DNA from: Paenibacillus oryzae
GTDB lineage: Bacteria; Bacillota; Bacilli; Paenibacillales; Paenibacillaceae
Length of the DNA: 58,302 bases
Direction of reading: 5' to 3'
NCBI RefSeq assembly: GCF_001675045.1
Contig: NZ_LYPA01000078.1
Location: 32,289 to 90,590 of the forward strand
Below are positions 24,137 through 32,396 of this stretch, piece by piece; within the stretch, counting starts at the first letter, position 1; the number at the start of each line of letters is the position of its first letter. The position numbers were made by a program, and so were the translations under genes. Under the pieces are notes generated by a model. It searched no databases, had not been told where the DNA came from, and was given only the letters and a program-made list of their open reading frames with translations.

Positions 24137-24327
24137 TCACGGGACAGGCTTCCAAATCATAAGAACCATAGAGGCCAGCGGCGTAACCGTCGCCAATATT
24201 CCATAAGATTTCCAAATGATGCCGACAATATAAATAGCCCATAAGAAATGCCAAGCCAGCTCTAGGGTAAATCCACCTTGATTATAACTTAGACGATAAT
24301 GAATATAATGAAACGTTCCAAATTCAT
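24137..24327 (-). pseudogene. Frameshifted small membrane protein
   Basis: On the minus strand an ATG at 24327, with GAGGAT nine bases upstream, starts MNLERFIIFIIV and then hits TAA. Shifting frame near 24300 opens a run to TGA at 24139-24137 that has no start of its own but reads like a real membrane protein: GGFTLELAWHFLWAIYIVG, then IIWKSYGILATVTPLASMV. One indel would restore a product of about 62 residues. The gene would be third in a small leftward cluster. The family is not recognised. Confidence 0.5.
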
Positions 24328-24333
24328 AATCGT

Positions 24334-24579
24334 TTATCCTCGTATGTATTCCTCGACGGTGGGGGTATTTTTATTTTTATCATCGCCATGGTCATCATCT
24401 TCTTCTTTTTCTTGCTTCTCCTCATGAAACTCAACTTGGGAATGGGCCGTGATGTAGTCAAACGGAGTATAATGATTGCTGGGAAGTTTTCTTGTAACGA
24501 ATACCTTAACAATGATGATTGCTAATGCAATAAAGAAAGTGGCGCTTACTCCACCTGCAATGTAGACTACATAATTCAT
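24334..24579 (-). CDS. Small single-pass membrane protein, charged tail (DUF3951-like)
   Basis: An 81-residue protein: one membrane segment at about 3-30 (VVYIAGGVSATFFIALAII), then TRKLPSNHYTPFDYITAHS and a highly acidic, lysine-rich tail. The NHYTPFDYI part resembles the DUF3951 small proteins of Bacilli; this is from memory and tentative. The ATG at 24579 follows GAGGTGGTG and is preferred over the longer frame from 24633. The function is unknown. It lies between the DUF6199-like gene and the frameshifted one. Confidence 0.6.
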   Translation of the reverse strand: MNYVVYIAGGVSATFFIALAIIIVKVFVTRKLPSNHYTPFDYITAHSQVEFHEEKQEKEEDDDHGDDKNKNTPTVEEYIRG

Positions 24580-24658
24580 GCTAGACACCACCTCTGCCAT
24601 TGTGTTTTGGTCATAGTTCCGTCTCCTGGACAAGCAATAATTCTGAATCGGTACTAAT

Positions 24659-24865
24659 TTAAAATAGCAATGACCCTGAGAACAAAGCGATAACGAGAAT
24701 GACGAGGGCTAGGATGCTGCCGATTCTGCTCATAGCGAGATAAGCATCGCTTGGTTCGGATTCGCCTTTTACCATCCAGCCATATCTAAGGTACCAGCCA
24801 AAGGCTGGATAAATAATATTAACGATTGACAGAATGATGAAAATGATGATGATGAAAATGGCCAT
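24659..24865 (-). CDS. Small two-pass membrane protein (DUF6199-like)
   Basis: A 68-residue protein with two hydrophobic stretches (MAIFIIIIFIILSIVNII and ILALVILVIALFSGSLLF) flanking a polar loop WYLRYGWMVKGESEPSDAY. The loop pattern resembles DUF6199 family proteins, whose function is unknown. The second ATG (24865) has AAGGAG at nine bases; the first (24871) is too close. It is the first gene of the leftward cluster and is divergent from the ECF sigma gene at 25063. Confidence 0.65.
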   Translation of the reverse strand: MAIFIIIIFIILSIVNIIYPAFGWYLRYGWMVKGESEPSDAYLAMSRIGSILALVILVIALFSGSLLF

Positions 24866-25003
24866 AGTCATTAACTCCTTTTTTATTTTAGACGGAAAAG
24901 CGGCAGAAATGTTTCACAGATAAGGAATGAATTTTCCATATAACCAACCCCAATAGTGAAAAGGTTAGGCAAGGATTTTAACTTGGTATCTCCATCTCTT
25001 TTT

Positions 25004-25034
25004 TGTAACCTTTTATTTAATTGGGACACTAATC
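25004..25034 (+). promoter_or_regulatory. Possible ECF-type autoregulated promoter
   Basis: TGTAACC (25004-25010) is followed by TTTTA and, about 15 bp on, GGGACACTA. TGTAACC with a T-rich spacer is a typical ECF -35. It lies about 30-55 bp before the sigma gene, so self-activation is likely. Confidence 0.45.
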
Positions 25035-25062
25035 ATAAAACAGGCGGGCAAGAGGTGATGGA

Positions 25063-25566
25063 GTGAAAGAAATCGAGCAATTGTATGTCGATTACAATAA
25101 AGACATACATCGTTTTCTGCTCAAAATAAGCGGTTACGATTTTTTTGTAGCCGAAGAATTGACTCAGGAAACGTTTTATCAAGCATTTAAATCATTGGGC
25201 AAATTTCAAGGGAGATGCCATATTAAAACGTGGTTGTGTCAAATTGCCAAAAACAGCTATTATCAGCATCTCAAAAAAAACAAAAAGCAGCATATGGCTG
25301 TAAAAAGGGCTAGTTATGAAAATGAAAACAAAACAAATACGAACCTGGAAAGCAGGGTGGAGGACGAGGAGCTTATCCAACATGTTTTAGAGCTTATAAA
25401 TGATCTGGATGATCGGACGAGGGACGTTATGCTATACAGGCTTTATTCCGAATTGCCGTATGCTCAAATCGCTCTCCTCTTGGGGATTAGCGAGGGTTCG
25501 GCCAAAGTTATCTTTTTTCGCGGGAAAGCTTTTCTTCAAACAAAATTAAGGGAGGATCATGGATGA
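25063..25566 (+). CDS. ECF-type RNA polymerase sigma factor
   Basis: A 167-residue ECF sigma factor. Region 2 reads YNKDIHRFLLKISGYDFFVAEE, then LTQETFYQAFKSLGKF; a charged Lys/Asn-rich linker follows; region 4 reads YSELPYAQIALLLGISEGSAK with VIFFRGKAFLQ after it. The start is GTG at 25063 after AAGAGGTGATG. It overlaps the anti-sigma gene as ATGA, so the two are made together. The small membrane-protein genes just to the left may be among its targets; that is only a guess. Confidence 0.92.
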   Translation: MKEIEQLYVDYNKDIHRFLLKISGYDFFVAEELTQETFYQAFKSLGKFQGRCHIKTWLCQIAKNSYYQHLKKNKKQHMAVKRASYENENKTNTNLESRVEDEELIQHVLELINDLDDRTRDVMLYRLYSELPYAQIALLLGISEGSAKVIFFRGKAFLQTKLREDHG

Positions 25567-26360
25567 TGAAATCGGATTGCGAGCTTATTAGGGATTTATT
25601 GCCGCTTTATCAGGATGGTGTGGCAAGCGAGGCTAGCCGCAATGCAGTGGATGAGCATTTATTGTCCTGCCAACAATGCCGAAGCTATAAAAAGGGGCTG
25701 GATTCAGAGCATTTCTTGCAGACGGAAGTAGCGGCAGACGACGAAACGATCGCATATGCAAGAGTTGCTAAACGCATCAAAAAGAGAAAAATGTACCTTT
25801 CGGCGTGTCTGGCTTTATTCGTTATCATCGTTTTCTTTTTTGCTCAGGCCTATGCCGTTGGAAAAAGAATAGATTCTTTCGCTGCTGCTCAAAACAGCCG
25901 CTGGATTGACGAGGAATCGGTTTTGTTAGATGAACTGGATATGTATCCTTATCATATTTATTTCTATGAAAACGAGGACAAGTACAGGACAATCGTAACC
26001 CATTATGCGTTTCCTTTCTGGGAGCCTGGCGGCAGCTCATGGGCCAACAAAACAGACGATGTGATCAAATTAGTTGGCTGGTACAGCGGCGGCACCAACG
26101 GTAAAGGAGTTACAGTTGTCCCTATCGAAAGCTTTGATGAGAAGGTTGCATACATTGAAATGGGTTCGACTGACCGCCTGCGTAAAGAGGTTAGACCTGG
26201 TCAAATTATGGTCTTTTCATGGTCTAGCGTTATGCGATGGAACGAGCTGGATGGCATTGCCTATTCTGAAGCCGGCGAACCCCTTTATAAGCTGGGGTAT
26301 GAAACCTCAGGCCAAACGATAAAAACAGACGAACTTCGGTGGCTTCCCGTTAGCGAATAA
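25563..26360 (+). CDS. Zinc-finger anti-sigma factor (ZAS type), single-pass membrane protein
   Basis: A 265-residue protein. The N-terminus carries the zinc anti-sigma motif: ELIRDLLPLYQDG then HLLSCQQC (His-x3-Cys-x2-Cys near 28-35), which binds ECF sigma factors. A membrane segment spans about 78-98 (YLSACLALFVIIVFFFAQAYA). The extracytoplasmic part (about 165 residues) has no recognised domain and would sense the signal. ATGA overlap with the sigma gene. Confidence 0.88.
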   Translation: MMKSDCELIRDLLPLYQDGVASEASRNAVDEHLLSCQQCRSYKKGLDSEHFLQTEVAADDETIAYARVAKRIKKRKMYLSACLALFVIIVFFFAQAYAVGKRIDSFAAAQNSRWIDEESVLLDELDMYPYHIYFYENEDKYRTIVTHYAFPFWEPGGSSWANKTDDVIKLVGWYSGGTNGKGVTVVPIESFDEKVAYIEMGSTDRLRKEVRPGQIMVFSWSSVMRWNELDGIAYSEAGEPLYKLGYETSGQTIKTDELRWLPVSE

Positions 26361-26425
26361 AAGAATGCGAATCGGGCAAGACAATCTAAACATCCCTAAA
26401 CGCAAGTCTCAACAACACGGCGTAA

Positions 26426-26498
26426 AAGCCAAATAACGTGGCATGAGCAACGACCATACTTGGTGTTGTTTCCAAAAAAATGCAACATTATTTGGCTT
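26426..26498. repeat. 73-bp imperfect inverted repeat upstream of the glycosidase gene
   Basis: AAGCCAAATAACGT (26426-26439) and ACATTATTTGGCTT (26485-26498) are inverted copies with one mismatch. Inside them CAACGACC and GGTGTTG pair as well. The right arm overlaps a possible -35 (TTGGCT) with CATTAT 16 bp later, so it may be an operator or an RNA hairpin controlling the next gene. No T-run follows. Confidence 0.5.
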
Positions 26499-26560
26499 GA
26501 TTCCGTTATATTTACATTATGAAGCAGTTGATTGAGCAAATGTTGAAGGGAGTTTTTTCA

Positions 26561-28027
26561 ATGGTTCATGTCACAAAAGCAGGTCATGTTTCCAAGTGGG
26601 ACATTTACGAAATTGTGCTGGAGGGCGGACCTTCGAAAGGAAACCCTTTTTGCGACATCAAATTGGAAGCGCTTTTTTCGTTGGGTAAACGAAGTAGCTG
26701 CGTATCGGGCTTTTATGATGGAAATGGAGTTTATCGCATTCGATTTATGCCGGATGCCGAAGGCGAGTGGTCGTTTAAAACCGCAAGCCCGGAAGCGTCG
26801 CTAGACGGGATAGAAGGGGTGTTTCAGTGCCAGGGGGCAAGAGGGGGCAATCATGGACCTGTCCGTGTACGAAACACCTTTCATTTTGCCTATGAGGATG
26901 GAACGCCGTATATTCCTGTAGGAACAACCTGTTATGCATGGAGTCATCAAGGCGAGGAGATGGAGCGGCAAACCTTGGAAACGTTGAAAACGGCTCCATT
27001 CAACAAGCTGAGGATGTGCGTTTTCCCAAAATCGTACCTGTACAACGTTAATGAGCCCCCGTTTTATCCTTTTGAGGGGACGGTAGCGGACGGTTGGGAT
27101 TATAGCCGGTTTAATCCGGCGTTTTTTGGACATTTGGAGAAGCGGATTGCCGAGCTTGGGGAAATGGGCATTGAAGTGGATCTAATCCTGTTTCATCCTT
27201 ATGACCGATGGGGCTTTGCCCATATGAAGCCGGAATATGACGACCTGTATTTGCGATACATCGTAGCCCGATTGTCCCCGTATCGGCACATTTGGTGGTC
27301 GCTTGCCAATGAATATGATTTTATGAGGAACAAAACGCCGGAGGATTGGGAGCGGTACGGCGGAATCGTGACGGAATATGATCCTTACCGTCATTTGATT
27401 TCCAATCATAACGGCTTAGCCTTCTATGATTTTGACAAGCCTTGGGTAACTCATTGCAGCATTCAGCGCGTGGACGTCTATAAAACCTCCGAAAATACGG
27501 ATGAATGGCGAAAAAAGTGGAATAAACCAGTCGTTATTGACGAATGCGCGTATGAAGGCAATGCGGAATATGGCTGGGGAAATATTACGGGGGAGGAAAT
27601 GGTGCGGCGCTTCTGGGAAGGCTTTGTTCGCGGTGGATACGTGGGGCATGGCGAGACCTATATGCATCCCGAGGACAAAATCTGGTGGGCCAAAGGCGGC
27701 TTGCTATATGGCACAAGCCCTGAACGCATCGCGTTTTTACGCCGCGTTGTTGAAGAAGGTCCGGCAGGCGGCCTTGACCCGCTGCCCTCCGACTGGGACT
27801 TGCCTTGTGCGGGCGTGGAGGACTTCTATTATTTGTTTTATTTTGGCTTCAACCAGCCCAAGTCCCGTGAGTTCAGAATGAAGCCCGGAATCCGTTACCA
27901 GGTCGAGCTGCTTGATATGTGGAACATGAAGGTGGAAAAGCTGCCGGGCAGCTACGAAGGCGCCTTCCGAATTGAGCTGCCAAGCCGGATGTATATGGCC
28001 GTTCGAATGACAGCAATGCCTGAATAA
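26561..28027 (+). CDS. DUF5060 / apiosidase-like glycoside hydrolase
   Basis: A 488-residue cytosolic protein. Residues 5-100 fit the DUF5060 beta-sandwich (WDIYEIVLEGGPSKGNPF, YRIRFMPDAEGEWSFKT). The centre is a (beta/alpha)8 barrel of the DUF4038/apiosidase-like type, with probable acid/base Glu251 in WWSLANEYDF and nucleophile Glu328 in KPVVIDECAYEG. The C-terminus resembles DUF5605. The ATG at 26561, with GAAGGGAG at eight bases, is preferred over 26519. It has no signal peptide and no transporter next to it, so its substrate (a short plant glycan is likely) is unknown. Confidence 0.82.
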   Translation: MVHVTKAGHVSKWDIYEIVLEGGPSKGNPFCDIKLEALFSLGKRSSCVSGFYDGNGVYRIRFMPDAEGEWSFKTASPEASLDGIEGVFQCQGARGGNHGPVRVRNTFHFAYEDGTPYIPVGTTCYAWSHQGEEMERQTLETLKTAPFNKLRMCVFPKSYLYNVNEPPFYPFEGTVADGWDYSRFNPAFFGHLEKRIAELGEMGIEVDLILFHPYDRWGFAHMKPEYDDLYLRYIVARLSPYRHIWWSLANEYDFMRNKTPEDWERYGGIVTEYDPYRHLISNHNGLAFYDFDKPWVTHCSIQRVDVYKTSENTDEWRKKWNKPVVIDECAYEGNAEYGWGNITGEEMVRRFWEGFVRGGYVGHGETYMHPEDKIWWAKGGLLYGTSPERIAFLRRVVEEGPAGGLDPLPSDWDLPCAGVEDFYYLFYFGFNQPKSREFRMKPGIRYQVELLDMWNMKVEKLPGSYEGAFRIELPSRMYMAVRMTAMPE

Positions 28028-28049
28028 TATCAGTTAGTCCGGGCTTTAG

Positions 28050-28721
28050 TTAGACCAGTCGTTTGATCAAGTCCGCGTTGTCGATTCGGCTGTTGCCGAC
28101 CGCTTGATTGACAGGATAAGCCTCCATAAGCCGGTCGGGATATGGGCGCAGCAGCTGTTGCAGCTGGGAAGATTGGCTGTTGCGATCCAGCCAAATACGT
28201 TCATCTCCCGGCTGCAAAATAACGGGCATCCGATCATGGATGACGCTCATGAGCTCGTTTGGCTCGGTGGTCAGAATCGTGCAGGTGCTTAGCTTGTTGC
28301 CTTCTTTGTCCATCCATATTTCGTAAAGGCCGGCAAACGCAAAGAGGCCTTCCTCCCGCATCACGATGCGATAAGGCTGCTTGGTGCCATCGGATCGGCG
28401 CTGCCACTCATAAAAGCCGTCAGCCGGTATGAGACATCGCCGCGACTTGAAGGCGGCTCGGAAGGCGGGCTTGTCCGCCACGGTTTCGGCGCGGGCATTA
28501 ATAAGCTTGAACGACTCCTTGTCCGATTGGGCCCAGCTTGGCACAAGCCCCCACTTAAGCTGGCCGATGATATGGCTCCGGCCACCGTTGACGATAGCCG
28601 GAACCCATTGACCGGGAGCGATATTGTAACGGGGCGAATAAGTGTGCAGCCGTTCATTTTCCAGCATAAAATGCTTCATTAATTCCTCGAGCGTTACTAC
28701 CAGCGTATATCGGCCGCACAT
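28050..28721 (-). CDS. SRAP-family abasic-site protein (YedK/HMCES type)
   Basis: A 223-residue protein that crosslinks to abasic sites in single-stranded DNA and shields them. Family marks: Met-Cys2 start (MCGRYTL), where Cys2 is the reacting residue; RYNIAPGQWVPAI; LINARAETVADKPAFR; RRCLIPADGFYEWQR with the active-site Glu; and HDRMPVIL. The length is typical. It faces left with an L,D-transpeptidase gene behind it, 18 bp away, perhaps co-transcribed. Confidence 0.94.
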   Translation of the reverse strand: MCGRYTLVVTLEELMKHFMLENERLHTYSPRYNIAPGQWVPAIVNGGRSHIIGQLKWGLVPSWAQSDKESFKLINARAETVADKPAFRAAFKSRRCLIPADGFYEWQRRSDGTKQPYRIVMREEGLFAFAGLYEIWMDKEGNKLSTCTILTTEPNELMSVIHDRMPVILQPGDERIWLDRNSQSSQLQQLLRPYPDRLMEAYPVNQAVGNSRIDNADLIKRLV

Positions 28722-28739
28722 TTTTATTCCTCCTCGTTT

Positions 28740-29078
28740 TTAAGGGCGAATCGTTACTCTTGTCCCGATCGGGACCATTGCCTGAAGGGCCAGCACATCT
28801 TCGTTGTGCATTCGGATACAGCCGTGGGACACCTCATGTCCGATAGATGACGGGTCGTTAGTGCCGTGAATGCCGTAGGAGGGCTTGGATAACCCCATCC
28901 AAAAAGCGCCGAAAGGTCCTCCGGGGTTTGGCTGCTTGTTAATAATGGTAAACTCGCCGGTAGGCGTTCTGGTCACCATCTTGCCTACTCCCACGGGAAA
29001 GCTGCGCACAACGACGTTTCCATCAAGCAGATGCAGCATTTTATCCGACAAATCAACAATAATCCGGTAGCTGGGCAT
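28740..29078 (-). CDS. Short L,D-transpeptidase (YkuD domain)
   Basis: A 112-residue protein that is almost only the YkuD catalytic domain: the start MPSYRIIVDLSDKMLHLLDG, RTPTGEFTIINKQPNPGGPFG, YGIHGTNDPSSIG and the active site SHGCIRMHN with Cys at about 86. The family crosslinks peptidoglycan stem peptides between meso-diaminopimelate residues. No signal peptide or LysM domain is present, which is unusual for a wall enzyme and recalls the short forms of spore-forming bacteria. GGAGG precedes the ATG. Confidence 0.9.
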   Translation of the reverse strand: MPSYRIIVDLSDKMLHLLDGNVVVRSFPVGVGKMVTRTPTGEFTIINKQPNPGGPFGAFWMGLSKPSYGIHGTNDPSSIGHEVSHGCIRMHNEDVLALQAMVPIGTRVTIRP

Positions 29079-29208
29079 ATTGAGCCTCCTTTATTATATC
29101 TTATGGACGGGGTGAAATGGAGGACCGGGATAACAGCCCTTTTTGTTTTGTGTATTCGTTAACCTTATGTGAATGAAGCAAACATTCGATGAAGCGGGAG
29201 GTAGAAGT

Positions 29209-29682
29209 ATGGTTAAAAAACGAATGTTATTGCTCCTATTGCTAGTGCTGATCACAGCTTGCTCCAGCAATGGCGATATTGGCGGTTCAGAGGGCGCCAA
29301 AATCGTTAACGGAGATTGTCCTTACAACGGCGCTGTCGTTGAAGTGAATTATTCAACAAAGATTCCGTTTGAAAAAATAGAAAAAATCTGGTCTGACAAC
29401 GGCTGGCAGATTGCTAATCCAGAGGCGGACGGACATACCATGGTTGGAGTGATATCCGGCTCGTTTGAGGGAGAGCAATGGGTGACAGCAAGCGTGTATC
29501 AAACGGAGGAGTCGACGCTTGTTTCCATCTGGGTAAACGAGGAAGCCGATGAAAGCATGCATGATAAACAAATTTCAAAAGCCAGCTTATTGTTAGACCA
29601 AATGGAAGCCGTACTTGATAAGGACTACCCGACGAAGGGAGAACGAACCTCGGGTCCAAGATCGGGCTGTATACAAGATTAA
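29209..29682 (+). CDS. Putative lipoprotein of unknown function
   Basis: A 157-residue lipoprotein: MVKKRMLLLLLLVLITACSS has a basic start, Leu-rich core and lipobox LITAC. The mature part is acidic (CPYNGAVVEVNYSTKIPFEKI, WVNEEADESMHDKQIS) with no recognised domain. The ATG at 29209 follows GGGAGG and makes a clean signal peptide; the frame is open to 29173. It is monocistronic. Confidence 0.75.
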   Translation: MVKKRMLLLLLLVLITACSSNGDIGGSEGAKIVNGDCPYNGAVVEVNYSTKIPFEKIEKIWSDNGWQIANPEADGHTMVGVISGSFEGEQWVTASVYQTEESTLVSIWVNEEADESMHDKQISKASLLLDQMEAVLDKDYPTKGERTSGPRSGCIQD

Positions 29683-29765
29683 AGCTGGCGAGGCTGCTGC
29701 ATTACACCTATTAATTACACCTGTTTTTCCGCTTGTTATGGGCAAAAAAACGTGCCGTTAAACGC

Positions 29766-29802
29766 AACCGCTCATCTTCGATCGCCGAGGGGAGCGGTTT
29801 TC
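29766..29802 (+). terminator. Intrinsic terminator before rsmD
   Basis: AACCGCTC (29766-29773) pairs with GAGCGGTT (29792-29799), followed by TTTCTC. The loop is long (18 bases) with CGATCG inside. Otherwise the 211-bp gap shows nothing. Confidence 0.65.
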
Positions 29803-29893
29803 TCAGTGGAGTTGCGGCGTATTCTTTATTAATAAATACAATTTGTGGTACGATAGGCGGTAGGCGTAATGTAGCGTGAAAGGGGTAATTGCA

Positions 29894-30496
29894 GTGAGAG
29901 TCATAGCGGGCACGGCACGCGGGCGCGCGCTCAAGGCTGTTCCGGGGAATGGGACAAGACCAACGACGGATAAAGTGAAAGAAGCTATTTTTAGCATGAT
30001 TGGCCCCTATTTTGATGGGGGAACGGCGCTTGATCTTTATGCGGGCACGGGAGGCTTGGCTATTGAAGCCTGGAGCAGAGGGATAGAAAAGCTGGTTCTG
30101 GTGGATAAGGAAAAAGCAAGCATCGATATTATTCGCCTTAATCTACAGGCCGTCGGAGCAATAGATGCCGCCGAGCTGTACCGTAACGACGCGGAGCGGG
30201 CAGTGAAAGCGTTGGCAAAGCGGGGATTGAAATTCCGGCTCGTATTCCTTGATCCGCCATACCGGATGACCGGCATGGATAAGCAGATGGAGGAGCTGGC
30301 GCTAAAGGAGATGCTGGAGCCAGACGCCCTTATTGTGGTGGAGCATGATTCGGCGGTCCATTATGCCAAAGAGATTACAGGCTTCCAGCAAATCCGGGAG
30401 GCCAAATATGGCGATACGATCGTCAGCATATACCGTTTTGAAGGAATAGACAGCAGCGATAGGAGCGAGGAATATGCCACAATCGATGAATCCTGA
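29894..30496 (+). CDS. rsmD: 16S rRNA (guanine966-N2)-methyltransferase
   Basis: A 200-residue SAM-dependent methyltransferase of 16S rRNA G966 (E. coli numbering). Motifs: MRVIAGTARGRALKAVPG at the start, RPTTDKVKEAIFSMI, the SAM loop LDLYAGTGGLAIEAWSRG and the catalytic DPPY in FLDPPYRMTG. The GTG at 29894, after AAAGGGGT, gives the family's usual N-terminus; the open frame starts six codons earlier. It overlaps coaD by 23 bases, as in other Bacilli. Confidence 0.94.
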   Translation: MRVIAGTARGRALKAVPGNGTRPTTDKVKEAIFSMIGPYFDGGTALDLYAGTGGLAIEAWSRGIEKLVLVDKEKASIDIIRLNLQAVGAIDAAELYRNDAERAVKALAKRGLKFRLVFLDPPYRMTGMDKQMEELALKEMLEPDALIVVEHDSAVHYAKEITGFQQIREAKYGDTIVSIYRFEGIDSSDRSEEYATIDES

Positions 30497-31022
30497 TCAT
30501 CAAAATAATAAAGAGACAACTCCAAAGGTTAGAATAGCGGCTTATCCGGGGAGCTTCGATCCGGTTACATGCGGCCATCTGGATATTATCCGCCGGTCTG
30601 CAAAGCAATTTGACCGGCTGGTGGTAGCCGTCTTGAACAATACCAGCAAAAACCCGCTGTTTTCGGTGGAGGAACGCAAGGAGCTGCTTCGCGAAGCGAC
30701 AAAGGATCTTCCCAATGTCGAAATTGACAGCTTCCGCGATTTGACGGTCCGGTTTATGCGGTCCAAGGGGGCGGATGTGATCGTTCGCGGTATTCGCTCG
30801 GTCACTGATTTTGAATACGAGCTGATGCTGGCTTCAACCAACCACCAGCTGGATAAGGATATTGAAACCGTCTTTATGATGACCAACCCTAAATATTCTT
30901 ATTTAAGCTCCAGCATTGTTAAAGAAATTGCGCAATTCGACGGCGAGGTGCATGATTTGGTGCCGCCAGGCGTGGAAATCGCATTGAAAGAGAAATACCG
31001 CGAGCGCAAGGCACAGCAATAA
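30474..31022 (+). CDS. coaD: Phosphopantetheine adenylyltransferase
   Basis: A 182-residue nucleotidyltransferase of coenzyme A synthesis, joining 4'-phosphopantetheine to AMP from ATP. Motifs: AAYPGSFDPVTCGHLDII with the GHLD (HxGH-type) site, ADVIVRGIRSVTDFEYEL, and YLSSSIVKEIAQF. A polar N-terminal extension of about 20 residues precedes the core. It overlaps rsmD, with GCGAGGAAT before the ATG. It converges with ylbJ. Confidence 0.95.
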   Translation: MPQSMNPDHQNNKETTPKVRIAAYPGSFDPVTCGHLDIIRRSAKQFDRLVVAVLNNTSKNPLFSVEERKELLREATKDLPNVEIDSFRDLTVRFMRSKGADVIVRGIRSVTDFEYELMLASTNHQLDKDIETVFMMTNPKYSYLSSSIVKEIAQFDGEVHDLVPPGVEIALKEKYRERKAQQ

Positions 31023-31033
31023 GGCGAAAGCGG

Positions 31034-32272
31034 TTATATTTCAGTGCGGCCAACAGGGCGCCATTTGAACAGGAAATACAGACTGCACAACAGTACGGCC
31101 CCGCCAACAAAAATAGCGGCGGAATAAGGCCATAGCGTAGGCATATTGACGGCTGTAAAGGCTTGAGCCTCCGACAGCGGACCATGGGACGACAGACGGG
31201 TTGTTCCTTCCGCCAAAACAGGAAAGCCGCCGTCCGGAGCCAGCATGGAAAAAAGCTTCCCGGCCGGACCCCATAGGAGCAGGGTAACAAGAAACGCGTG
31301 TACGGCATGATTCAACCGGTACATCATAAACGGAAAAAGCTTTAGTCCGGTGCCGCCGATGGAATAGCCTGCTTGTAAAATGCCGCTTATTCCAGTCCAT
31401 GAGACGGCTGCGGCAATGGCGGCGCAAATGAGCGGCAATCCCGCTCCGGGAAGATTCCACAGCGATGCGGCATACGCCCCTAAATGGCCTTCAAATAAAA
31501 CCTGGCCGACAAACGGAAATCCCATGTTGCTAAGCGGGAGCAGCAATGGCTCCGCCAGCCTCGCAAGCACGGAAGCCACGATCATGAACCCGCCAACGAT
31601 CATGAGCCGCTGCACGCTTGCCGTTACGGATTCTCCCAGCACTCTGCCAAAGCTTCTTCCGTCGCTTTCCCGGCCTGCCTTCATGGCGAAGGCAGCAGCG
31701 GCAAGCAATCCATGCCGAGGGTGCGGGCGAGCGGGAGCTGGCTGCTGATTATGCGGATTGCCATGCGGGAATTGCGGCCATATCGAGGAGAGAAGCAGCA
31801 GCCACAGGGCGGATAACCAGACCCCGGCGGCTACGATCAGCCCGGCAGTTGGCGTTTGCAGAAATGACGCGCCAACAATAACGATCATAAACAAGGGGTT
31901 GGGCATGTGGGACAAGGCCAGCAGATGCTGGCCTTGACTGTTGTTCAGCCGCCCTTCTCTGCACAGCCGCGCAACCTGCTCGGCTCCTGCGGGATATCCG
32001 CCCATCCAGCCTGCCGCAAGTCCGATCACCGCTTCACCGGGCATGCGAAGCAGACGCGAAGCCACTGGCTGTAGCAGAGCGCCTAATCCGTGGGCCAGGC
32101 CGAAGGCAAGCATGATTTCATATAGGACAAAATAAGGAAGCAGCCCCGGGAACACAATGTCCCACCAGATCGATAATCCTTTTAAGGAAGCCTGAAAGGA
32201 AACATCGGGCTGCAAAATGATACAACATACCAGAAGAATGGACAATATTGCAAGCATTACCGTTTTTGCCAT
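31034..32272 (-). CDS. ylbJ: Sporulation integral membrane protein YlbJ
   Basis: A 412-residue protein with about eight to ten hydrophobic segments (MLAILSILLVCCIILQP, AVIGLAAGWMGGYPAGAEQ, LFMIVIVGASFL, LICAAIAAAVSWTGISG). Motifs such as WWDIVFPGLLPYFVLYEI, GGYPAGAEQVARLCREG and ALSHMPNPLFMI mark YlbJ, which belongs to the nucleoside-transporter-like Gate-domain proteins and is needed for spore cortex formation in B. subtilis. It keeps its conserved place near coaD and ylbL. Its presence supports a spore former. Confidence 0.92.
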   Translation of the reverse strand: MAKTVMLAILSILLVCCIILQPDVSFQASLKGLSIWWDIVFPGLLPYFVLYEIMLAFGLAHGLGALLQPVASRLLRMPGEAVIGLAAGWMGGYPAGAEQVARLCREGRLNNSQGQHLLALSHMPNPLFMIVIVGASFLQTPTAGLIVAAGVWLSALWLLLLSSIWPQFPHGNPHNQQPAPARPHPRHGLLAAAAFAMKAGRESDGRSFGRVLGESVTASVQRLMIVGGFMIVASVLARLAEPLLLPLSNMGFPFVGQVLFEGHLGAYAASLWNLPGAGLPLICAAIAAAVSWTGISGILQAGYSIGGTGLKLFPFMMYRLNHAVHAFLVTLLLWGPAGKLFSMLAPDGGFPVLAEGTTRLSSHGPLSEAQAFTAVNMPTLWPYSAAIFVGGAVLLCSLYFLFKWRPVGRTEI

Positions 32273-32396
32273 GGGAGTCAGCTCCTATGTCTTCGTGGAC
32301 AACCTGATCTTACATATGTACGCTATATTTTTCAGGTTAGACCAGGACGCAGCGACGATGCTTGCAAATGGCCGCTTCAAGCAGGTGAATGCCGAT

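Noticed and set aside
24027..24254. Leftward 75-residue reading frame
   Set aside because: It runs through the terminator stem at 24078-24105 and has no ribosome site; another frame reads like the real membrane protein.
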